The notes under the pieces: model-generated
The model's database searches: none
What the model saw: the letters and a program-made list of their open reading frames with translations, nothing else
What the model was told of the DNA's origin: nothing
Translations under genes and position numbers: made by a program
Assembly (NCBI RefSeq): GCF_023078495.1
Contig: NZ_CP095742.1
Location: 4,612,501 to 4,676,500 of the forward strand
Direction: 5' to 3'
DNA from: Luteibacter aegosomatissinici
GTDB taxonomy: Bacteria > Pseudomonadota > Gammaproteobacteria > Xanthomonadales > Rhodanobacteraceae
DNA length: 64,000 bases
Shown: in pieces, positions 26,353 through 33,384 of the stretch
How positions within the stretch are numbered: position 1 is the stretch's first letter
Layout of the letters: the number at the start of each line of letters is the position of its first letter

Positions 26353-26376
26353 ACCACAGGAACAAAGGAAACCCAC

Positions 26377-28242
26377 GTGAACGCGCAACTGGATACCGTC
26401 GGCGACATTAGCCGAACCACCTCGAAGCACCCCCTGGCCGGGCGCGCCATGACCGGCGCCGATATCGTCGTGCAGGTACTTGCCGACGAAGGCCTCGATG
26501 TCCTTTTTGGTTATTCCGGTGGCGCCATCCTTCCGGTGTACGACGCGGTATTCCGTTTCAACGCCGACCACGTGCGGGACGATGGCAGCGAGCCGCTGCC
26601 CCTGATCGTTCCCGCCAATGAACAAGGCGCGTGCTTCATGGCCGCCGGGTACGCTCGCGCCTCCGGCCGTGTTGGCGTGGCCCTGGTCACTTCGGGCCCC
26701 GGTGCCACCAACGCCGTCACGCCGGTGCGCGATTCCATGGCGGACTCCATCCCGCTGGTCGTCATCTCGGGTCAGGTGCCCACGGGCGCGATTGGCACGG
26801 ACGCGTTCCAGGAAGCACCGATCAGCCAGATCATGGGTTCGTGCGCGAAACACGTGTTCCTGGTTACCGACGCCTCGACGCTGGAGGCCACGCTGCGCAC
26901 CGCCTTCCACATTGCGCGCAGCGGCCGGCCCGGCCCGGTGGTCATCGATATCCCAAAGGATGTGCAGAACGCGCCGCTCACGTTCGAAGGCAGCCGCGAG
27001 TTGCCCGTGCGTGGCTACCGCTCGCGCCTGCATGCCGTGGAGTCGGCGACGCTGACCGATGCACACTGCGCCGAGTTCTTTGCCCAACTCGCACAAGCCG
27101 AACGCCCCCTGATCTACGCCGGTGGCGGCATCGTCGCCGCAGGCGCAGCAGGCCCGCTGCGCGAGTTCGCGCATGCCTTCGGCATCCCCGTGGTAACCAC
27201 GCTGATGGGTATCGGCGGCTTTGATACCACCGACCCACTCGCGTTGCATATGCTCGGCATGCACGGTGCCGCGTATGCGAATTACGCGATGGACGATTGT
27301 GATTTCGTGTTTGCCCTCGGTGCGCGTTTCGACGATCGCGTCGTGGGCGTGCCCGCCAAATTCGCACCCAAGGCCAGGGCCATCGCCCAGGTCGACATCG
27401 ATCCCGCCGAGATCGGCAAGGTCAAGGCGGTGGACTGGCACCACGTTGGCTCGCTGGATACGACACTGGACCGCCTGCTCGCCTACGGTGCGCGCAAGGG
27501 CTTCCGCAAGGATCTCTCGGCGTGGCACGCGCATGTCGCCGGACTGAAGCGCACGCACGCCATGAACTTCTGCCGCGATAGCGGTGCCATCCAGCCCTGC
27601 GCCGTCATCGAGGCGATCAATCGCATCACCAACGGCCACGCGATCATCAGCACGGGCGTCGGCCAGCATCAGATGTGGGCGGCACAGTATTTCGATTTTC
27701 GCGAGCCACGCCATTGGCTCACCTCCGGCTCCATGGGCACCATGGGCTTCGGCTTGCCGGCAGCGATCGGTGCGCAGCTCGCCCGCCCTGACCTCACCGT
27801 GATCGACATCGATGGCGACGCCAGCATCCGCATGAACATCGGCGAGCTGGAGACCGTCACGACCTATGGCCTGCCCGTGAAGGTCGTGGTCCTGAACAAC
27901 AGCGGTGACGGCATGGTCCGCCAGTGGCAGAAGCTGTTCTTCAAAGGCCGGTTCGCCGCATCCGACAAGAGCTTGCACAAGAAGGATTTCGTTCGCGCGG
28001 CCCAGGCGGATGGATTCGAGTGGGCGCAGCGCCTCGAGAACCCCGCCGACATTCCGGCCGTGATCGAGGATTTCCTCGCGTTCAAGGGCCCAGCGTTCCT
28101 TGAGGTGGTGATCGACCCGGATGCCGGCGTGTACCCCATGGTCGGGCCCGGTGCCACGTATGCCGAAATGATCACGGGCGACTGGATCGCCAGCCGCAGC
28201 GCACCCATCGCGCCCACCGGCCAGCCGACGGGGATGTTCTGA
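26377..28242 (+). CDS. ilvB: Acetolactate synthase large (catalytic) subunit
   Basis: TPP-dependent synthase making acetolactate or acetohydroxybutyrate. I chose GTG at 26377 (621 aa; AAAGGAA upstream); the open frame before it runs through ilvC and the repeat. GYSGGAILPVYDAV, the catalytic Glu82 in NEQGACFMAAGYAR, FQEAPISQIMG and the TPP/Mg motif GDASIRMNIGELETV...NNS are present. Two oddities are visible: the residue before the catalytic Glu is Asn rather than the usual His (normally HEQG), and a stretch of roughly a dozen extra residues (around NADHVRDDGSEP) precedes it. The protein is also longer than the usual 550-575 aa. It pairs with ilvN two bases downstream. Confidence 0.93.
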   Translation: MNAQLDTVGDISRTTSKHPLAGRAMTGADIVVQVLADEGLDVLFGYSGGAILPVYDAVFRFNADHVRDDGSEPLPLIVPANEQGACFMAAGYARASGRVGVALVTSGPGATNAVTPVRDSMADSIPLVVISGQVPTGAIGTDAFQEAPISQIMGSCAKHVFLVTDASTLEATLRTAFHIARSGRPGPVVIDIPKDVQNAPLTFEGSRELPVRGYRSRLHAVESATLTDAHCAEFFAQLAQAERPLIYAGGGIVAAGAAGPLREFAHAFGIPVVTTLMGIGGFDTTDPLALHMLGMHGAAYANYAMDDCDFVFALGARFDDRVVGVPAKFAPKARAIAQVDIDPAEIGKVKAVDWHHVGSLDTTLDRLLAYGARKGFRKDLSAWHAHVAGLKRTHAMNFCRDSGAIQPCAVIEAINRITNGHAIISTGVGQHQMWAAQYFDFREPRHWLTSGSMGTMGFGLPAAIGAQLARPDLTVIDIDGDASIRMNIGELETVTTYGLPVKVVVLNNSGDGMVRQWQKLFFKGRFAASDKSLHKKDFVRAAQADGFEWAQRLENPADIPAVIEDFLAFKGPAFLEVVIDPDAGVYPMVGPGATYAEMITGDWIASRSAPIAPTGQPTGMF

Positions 28243-28244
28243 TC

Positions 28245-28724
28245 ATGCGCCACACGGTTTCCATCCTGCTGCAAAACGAGGCCGGTGCACTGGCCCGCGT
28301 GGCGGGCCTGTTCGCCTCGCGCGGATACAACATCGAATCGCTGACCGTGGCCGCCACGCATGACGAGGATGTCTCGCGCCTCACCCTCGTGGTGTTCGGC
28401 GATGACGCCACGGTGGAGCAGATCATCAAGCAATCCGCCAAGCTGGTGGATGTGATCGAGATCGGTGAACTCACCCGCAAGGAACACGTGGAGCGCGAGC
28501 TCGTGGTGGCTCGTGTTGAAGCGCCGGGTGATGCGGTCGACACATGCCTTGGCCGTTTCGGCGGGCGCCTGCTCCAGCGCGAAGGCGCCCAGTCCGTCGT
28601 GGAATACACCGGCCGCGCCGACGAAGTGGATGCGTTCCTCGATGCGCTACACGCGGCGGGCGACGTAGCCGATCATGCGCGTAGCGGCATCGCCGCCATA
28701 GAACGCCCCCTGGTTACCGCGTAA
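28245..28724 (+). CDS. ilvN: Acetolactate synthase small (regulatory) subunit
   Basis: ACT-domain subunit that activates the large subunit and confers feedback inhibition by valine. 159 aa, typical. The N-terminal ACT domain shows VSILLQNEAGALARVAGLFASRGYNIESLTV; the second half carries RELVVARVEAPGD. It starts two bases after the ilvB stop and ends the operon. Also called ilvH; which paralogue name applies cannot be told. Confidence 0.95.
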   Translation: MRHTVSILLQNEAGALARVAGLFASRGYNIESLTVAATHDEDVSRLTLVVFGDDATVEQIIKQSAKLVDVIEIGELTRKEHVERELVVARVEAPGDAVDTCLGRFGGRLLQREGAQSVVEYTGRADEVDAFLDALHAAGDVADHARSGIAAIERPLVTA

Positions 28725-28740
28725 CCACGCTGCCCTTGTG

Positions 28741-28805
28741 TGGCAGCGCGCTTGCGCGCGATGGGATCTTGCAGCACACCCGATCGCGCGCAAGCGCGCC
28801 CCTAC
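28741..28805. repeat. GTAG-type REP pair (family 2) after the leu-ilv operon
   Basis: gcgcgcttgcgcgcgat (arm within 28741-28762) and its inverted copy atcgcgcgcaagcgcgcccc plus tac at 28783-28805, with 20 bases between. The core resembles the common Pseudomonas REP (gtaggagcgagcttgctcgc) with changed arms. Confidence 0.83.
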
Positions 28806-28842
28806 ACAGAGTCTGGTGTCACGCGGCATAGACCGCGCGGCG

Positions 28843-29442
28843 TTACCAGACCTTGTAAACCTGCCCCGTTTGCAGTCCTTCGACCGATCGTGAGAACGCC
28901 AGCGCCGCGCGCGCCGCCGTCACCGGCTCGAACCCGCGGAAGTACGGCCCATACGCGTGCATGGCTTCGGTCAGCACGTTGGGACTCACCACGTTGATGC
29001 GCAGCCCACGCGGCAATTCGATCGCAGCCGCGCGCACGTAGGCCTCGACGGCTCCGTTGGCCATGCTGGCGCAGGCGCCGGAGAGGATCGGCTGCTCCGT
29101 GAGGATGCCGGTGATCAGCGTGAATGACCCGCGGTCGCGCAGCGTGTGCATGCCGACCTGTACCAGGCGCACCTGCCCGAGCAGTTTATCGTTCAGACCT
29201 TCGAGGTACTTCGCCTCGGTCAGCTCGCCCAGCGGCGCGAACGGCACCTTGCCAGCCGCGCAGACCACGGCGTCCAGGTCACCCACCGCGTCGTACATGG
29301 CACTGACACTCGCCGCATCGCGCAGATCGACCTTCACATCACCACCGCTCCTGCCGGCGCGGATGATCTCGTGGCGCTGCCCTAGCTCGGCCACGACCGC
29401 TTTACCGAGCGTGCCGCTGGCGCCAACGACAAGAACCTTCAT
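28843..29442 (-). CDS. Short-chain dehydrogenase/reductase-like protein without the usual YxxxK motif
   Basis: A small SDR (199 aa) with the nucleotide-binding motif VVGASGTLGKAV at 5-16 and VVCAAGKVPF, the NAG-equivalent. The catalytic Tyr-x-x-x-Lys is not seen: the expected place reads ACASMANGAVEAYVRAAA, so normal SDR chemistry is doubtful. Similar short SDR proteins exist in many proteobacteria without assigned substrate. GGGAG precedes the ATG at 29442. It is divergent from the small ORF at 29611. Function unknown. Confidence 0.85.
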   Translation of the reverse strand: MKVLVVGASGTLGKAVVAELGQRHEIIRAGRSGGDVKVDLRDAASVSAMYDAVGDLDAVVCAAGKVPFAPLGELTEAKYLEGLNDKLLGQVRLVQVGMHTLRDRGSFTLITGILTEQPILSGACASMANGAVEAYVRAAAIELPRGLRINVVSPNVLTEAMHAYGPYFRGFEPVTAARAALAFSRSVEGLQTGQVYKVW

Positions 29443-29610
29443 ATCCGTGTCTCCCTAATGACTACCAACGGTGGAGGGTACGCCCAGGCGCATGAACTTG
29501 CGCGCGACGACAGGGTTGCAAAGTCGATCGATGCTTCATGGGGCGTATCCGAAGACTTCACTCCCGCGCGCCTAGCTTGGCATCGAACGCAGCCGAGTGG
29601 AGCACGCCAC

Positions 29611-29772
29611 ATGCCCTACACCCCCACCAACCCCCAACCGCCGTTCGCGGAACCCGGCAAGAATCGCCCGGAAGATGAGATCCGCCAGCCCGGCAGCTAC
29701 CGCCCTGAGCGCGATGCCGACCCGGAGCCTCCGGAAGACGACGATCCCATCGAGCCATTGGAACCGAAATAA
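29611..29772 (+). CDS. Small acidic proline-rich hypothetical protein
   Basis: 53 aa starting MPYTPTNPQPPFAEPGKN, rich in Pro, Glu and Asp (ends PPEDDDPIEPLEPK), probably disordered. The ATG at 29611 has GGAG about eight bases upstream; the open frame reaches back to 29458, but that region lies in the promoter gap. No signal peptide or membrane segment. I do not recognise a family. Codon use and ribosome site make it plausible, not certain. Confidence 0.6.
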   Translation: MPYTPTNPQPPFAEPGKNRPEDEIRQPGSYRPERDADPEPPEDDDPIEPLEPK

Positions 29773-29818
29773 GCACCCAGGGGGCGTCGATAGGCGCCCC
29801 TTATCATCTCGGATGCGC

Positions 29819-32062
29819 TCAGGAACCAGGTGCCCGCGTGTCTCTCCGATGCTTCCACGCGTGTTGCAACAGATGCATAGGGCTGAACGCGAACGTGAGC
29901 CGATGATCGCCCGATGGCACGCACACCGCGCGGAACATGCCGTTGGCGCGGTGGATGGGTAAGGGCGCACCGTCGAGCGCCGCGACCCAACCGGGGTGGT
30001 CCACGTCGCCCGCGACGAGCCATCCGCCTTGCGCAGAGTGGACCGCCACGTCCACGCGAGAGTACGTCGCACCGGTCACCTCCGCGTCCAGACGCCCACC
30101 GCAGGTGTCCGCGCCTGCACGGGCCACGGCGCGATCCTCGTCGTCGCGAGGCGTGAGCCAGACCGATTGCGCGAAATCCGTCTGGTTGAATGCCTCGATG
30201 GCGGGTGATTCCCCGACCTTCATCCAATGCACCTCCGCGGGCTGCAGGAAGCGCGCATAAGCGCCGTCATTTCGCCACAGGTCGACGTAGGGGAAGGAGC
30301 CAACCTTGATGTAATCCGGCGGCGGCGCGTAGGTCGCAGGCGCATCGCCGTGCCCGATGGCGAGGTAACGCACGCCAAGCAAGTCATCCAGGCGCGCGTC
30401 CGGCGGCGCGTTGTAGGGCGCGGCATCGCTGGTCACGTTGATGTTCTCGCGGGGTCGATACCACGCTTCGTACAGGGCATCGCGCAAGGGGTTGTAACCC
30501 TGGGTGGAGCGAATGCCGGACACCATGCCCATGTTGTCCCAGGCGGCCGAGGTGTGCTCCACGGCGATGCGCTCGTGGGCGCCGAGATTTTCGACGAGAT
30601 AGCGTGCAGCCGCATCGCGCTGGTAGTGCCTCGCGTCGTTGTACGACGCGTTGAACCGGCCATTGAAGTTATAGCTGCGGTAATCCGCCACCAGCAGCAC
30701 CACGAGAAGCAGCACGACGCGCCACTCACCGCCCGGGCGAAACACTTGCCACAGTACGACGGCGCCAACGATAACGGCGATACCCGGTGCACCATGCGGC
30801 GCGAAGCGCGAAGCGATGCCGAGGACGGCGAGCCAGAGCAACGCCAGGGCGGCCAGCCATGCCATCTCCCGGCGCGAGCGTAGGTTCACCTGGGTCGCAC
30901 CGGCCGCCACCAGGAATGCCAGGGCAAAGTTAAGCACGTAGGCCGCATCCGAAGGGCGGCGGAAGTGCGTCAGCCCGGGCAACCAGGCATAGAGCCACGC
31001 ATACACCGGCGTGCGCGTGCCGACCATGTACACCATGGCAAGCCCCGCCAGCACGGCAAAGCACACGATCCCCCGTCGTCGGCGCGGCGTCTTCCACGCG
31101 CGCACCAGACCGGTGAGCACCAGCGTCGGCACCACGCCGATATAGAGGAACGACTGCACCGGGTCGATCACGGCGTGCGTGAAATCCGTGAACCCACCGT
31201 ACGCGTTGGGGTTGAGGAAAAACAGGAACGCGCGAGGATCGAGCGAACCACCGTCGGCAAGCGCCAGCGCCATGCTGGCGCGATTGGACAGTTGCATGGT
31301 GGCCCAGCTGAAGAGGAGCTGGGGCAAGCCGATCAGCAACGCGATCGCCACGGCCGCACCGAGGCTCAGGGCCACGCGCTTACGCTCACGGCCACCCAGC
31401 ACGCGCCAGGCGGTTCCCACGGCAACCGCGGCGTAGCCAAGCAGGACCAGCACGAACAGGTAGGTGACCTGCGTGAGCTGCGTCACCATCGCGCCCGCGG
31501 CCAGCCCCAGCAGGCCGCCGCGCGCGATGCCCGGGAGCTCAAGCACGCGGCGCAATGCCAGGAGCACCACGGGCACATAGGCATAGGCGATGACGATGGG
31601 CACGTGTTCCAGCCGCGAGGCGGCCACGCCGCCAGCCATGTACACGATGGCGCCGAGCAGCGTGCCCAGCGCGTTCGCGCCGTGGCGGCGCAATACGCCG
31701 AGCATCGCGGCACCGCCCATCAGCACGTGAAGCAGCACACCCCACGAGAACCACACGCCACCCGGGTCCGGCGGGATGAGCATCCAGGCCATGAGCAGGG
31801 GCGAGAACAGCATGCCCTGGGGATCGCCCAGCTGCGCGAACCCACCGTAGATATACGGATTCCACCAGGGCGCCAGCCCGGTGCGCAGGCTATGGGCGTT
31901 GAAGTACACCGTGGGGTAGAACTGGTAGATGGCGTCCCAGGGCAGCACCTTGCCCCGCACCAGCACGTTGAAATTCAACACGAGCCACGCCGCCGTCAGC
32001 ACGAGGAGCAGGCGTCGGTGGGGGATCTTTTCCGTAGTCAAGGTGCGCGCGGGCCATCGCAA
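29819..32062 (-). CDS. YfhO-family polytopic membrane protein
   Basis: A large inner-membrane protein (747 aa) with about a dozen hydrophobic segments in the first 450 residues and a soluble C-terminal domain. The N-terminus (FNVLVRGKVLPWDAIYQFYP, WWNPYIYGGFAQLGDPQ) matches the YfhO family, related to GT-C glycosyltransferases; the Asp in the first loop is typical. The C-terminal VEHTSAAWDNMGMVSGI and DLWRNDGAYARFLQP fit the same family. In Gram-positives YfhO glycosylates lipoteichoic acid; the role here is unknown, possibly lipid-linked sugar transfer. There is no ATG: the frame begins with TTG at 32062 (or TTG at 32041) without a clear ribosome site, so the start is uncertain. Confidence 0.8.
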   Translation of the reverse strand: MRWPARTLTTEKIPHRRLLLVLTAAWLVLNFNVLVRGKVLPWDAIYQFYPTVYFNAHSLRTGLAPWWNPYIYGGFAQLGDPQGMLFSPLLMAWMLIPPDPGGVWFSWGVLLHVLMGGAAMLGVLRRHGANALGTLLGAIVYMAGGVAASRLEHVPIVIAYAYVPVVLLALRRVLELPGIARGGLLGLAAGAMVTQLTQVTYLFVLVLLGYAAVAVGTAWRVLGGRERKRVALSLGAAVAIALLIGLPQLLFSWATMQLSNRASMALALADGGSLDPRAFLFFLNPNAYGGFTDFTHAVIDPVQSFLYIGVVPTLVLTGLVRAWKTPRRRRGIVCFAVLAGLAMVYMVGTRTPVYAWLYAWLPGLTHFRRPSDAAYVLNFALAFLVAAGATQVNLRSRREMAWLAALALLWLAVLGIASRFAPHGAPGIAVIVGAVVLWQVFRPGGEWRVVLLLVVLLVADYRSYNFNGRFNASYNDARHYQRDAAARYLVENLGAHERIAVEHTSAAWDNMGMVSGIRSTQGYNPLRDALYEAWYRPRENINVTSDAAPYNAPPDARLDDLLGVRYLAIGHGDAPATYAPPPDYIKVGSFPYVDLWRNDGAYARFLQPAEVHWMKVGESPAIEAFNQTDFAQSVWLTPRDDEDRAVARAGADTCGGRLDAEVTGATYSRVDVAVHSAQGGWLVAGDVDHPGWVAALDGAPLPIHRANGMFRAVCVPSGDHRLTFAFSPMHLLQHAWKHRRDTRAPGS

Positions 32063-32139
32063 GGGAATGCGCGAGTCTAAGGCAACCGACGGCGCGGCGG
32101 CCCTGTGGCATGCGCGGCCGCCCGGTTAGACTGGTGCCC

Positions 32140-33153
32140 ATGAGCCCTGCCCCGAAGAAGCCCACCACGCGCCGCAAGGTGCCTACCATGGCGCGCAAGC
32201 CCGTCACCGCGCCCGCCCCGGCACCCGTGCGCCCGGCCGATGCATCGACCACCGCCGAGCGCGTCATCGCGTTCCTGCTGCGCAGCGCGCCGGCCGCGCG
32301 CCGGGAGCGCATCTACGCATTCCTCCAGCTCACCCGCATGGACCGTCCCATCGGCGCACTCCTGCTGTTGTGGCCAACCTGGTGGGCGCTATGGCTGGCG
32401 GCGAAGGATTTCCCCCCGGTGGGACCGCTGGTGATCTTCACCCTGGGCGTGTTCGCCATGCGCTCGGCGGGTTGTGCCATCAACGATTACGCCGACCGCA
32501 AGCTCGATCCCCAGGTGAGCCGCACTGCCGGGCGTCCGATCGCCAGCGGCCGGGTCACCCCGCGCGAGGCGCTGATCACCTTCGCCGCGCTGCTGGTGTT
32601 CTCCTTCGTGCTGGTGCTGTTCACCAACAAGCTCACCATCCTGCTTTCCTTTGCGGGGGCGGGGCTGGCGGCGCTCTACCCCTTCACCAAGCGCTACACC
32701 AACCTGCCCCAGGTCGTGCTGGGTGCGGCGTTCGGCTGGTCCATCCCCATGGCCTTTGCCGCGGTAACCAACACGGTGCCGCCCGTGGCCTGGCTGCTGT
32801 TCATCGCGAACATCCTGTGGTCGGTGATCTACGACACCGAGTACGCCATGGTCGATCGCGAGGAAGACCTGAAGGCAGGTGCGAAATCGACCGCCATCCT
32901 GTTTGCCGACGCGGACCTGGTGATCATTGGCGTGCTGATGGGTACGTTCCTGCTGGCGATGCTGCTGGTGGGAACGCGCGCGGCGCTGGGCTGGCCCTAC
33001 TGGCTGGGGCTCGTGATTACCGCGGGCTTGTTTGGCTACCAGCAGTGGATCATGCGCGAGCGGGCACGAGCGGCTTGCCTGGCGGCGTTTCGGCATAACA
33101 ACTGGGTGGGGTTGGCGCTTTGGGTCGGGATCGTGGTGGCACTGGCGCTGTAG
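32140..33153 (+). CDS. ubiA: 4-hydroxybenzoate polyprenyltransferase
   Basis: Prenylates 4-hydroxybenzoate in ubiquinone synthesis; inner membrane. From the ATG at 32140 it has 337 aa, with a 50-residue basic/Pro-Ala-rich extension before the usual start region (LQLTRMDRPIGALLLLWPTWWALW). Shorter starts such as the ATG at 32182 are possible. The two Asp-rich Mg-diphosphate motifs are present: NDYADRKLD and DTEYAMVDREED. Multiple hydrophobic helices follow. It is divergent from the YfhO-like gene. Normal family length is about 290 aa. Confidence 0.93.
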   Translation: MSPAPKKPTTRRKVPTMARKPVTAPAPAPVRPADASTTAERVIAFLLRSAPAARRERIYAFLQLTRMDRPIGALLLLWPTWWALWLAAKDFPPVGPLVIFTLGVFAMRSAGCAINDYADRKLDPQVSRTAGRPIASGRVTPREALITFAALLVFSFVLVLFTNKLTILLSFAGAGLAALYPFTKRYTNLPQVVLGAAFGWSIPMAFAAVTNTVPPVAWLLFIANILWSVIYDTEYAMVDREEDLKAGAKSTAILFADADLVIIGVLMGTFLLAMLLVGTRAALGWPYWLGLVITAGLFGYQQWIMRERARAACLAAFRHNNWVGLALWVGIVVALAL

Positions 33154-33182
33154 GAAGAGCATCGCGAGGTCACGCGCGATCT

Positions 33183-33198
33183 CGTGATGGACATCACG
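33183..33198. promoter_or_regulatory. Palindromic operator-like site upstream of a TonB receptor gene
   Basis: cgtgatggacatcacg has perfect 7-base arms around GA. A second small dyad, gtcatcgtgac, lies at 33225-33235. They sit in the 231-base gap between ubiA and the TonB receptor at 33385, so a regulator of that receptor could bind here. No family can be named; the first dyad could alternatively be a short ubiA terminator. Confidence 0.35.
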
Positions 33199-33384
33199 TT
33201 CGTCATGGTTCGGAAAACTTTGCTGTCATCGTGACATCTCGCGGTCATCGCGCATGAACTTGTCCGTCACTACTGACGCATAAGTTGCTTGGGATCGCGT
33301 GCCCAGGGAGAGGCCGGCGTGCTGGCAAACCCCTGCCGGCGCCGGGGTGGGCATGTGCAAGCCCATCCCCGGAGTTCTACCCCC

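Noticed and set aside
26086-26376. 97-codon upstream extension of ilvB
   Set aside because: Runs through the 3' end of ilvC in another frame and through a REP pair; GTG at 26377 is preceded by AAAGGAA and begins a normal N-terminus.
4376-28805. Possible CRISPR array from the repeated 24-base arms
   Set aside because: The repeats are inverted pairs scattered over many kilobases, without regular spacers or cas genes; they are REP-type elements.
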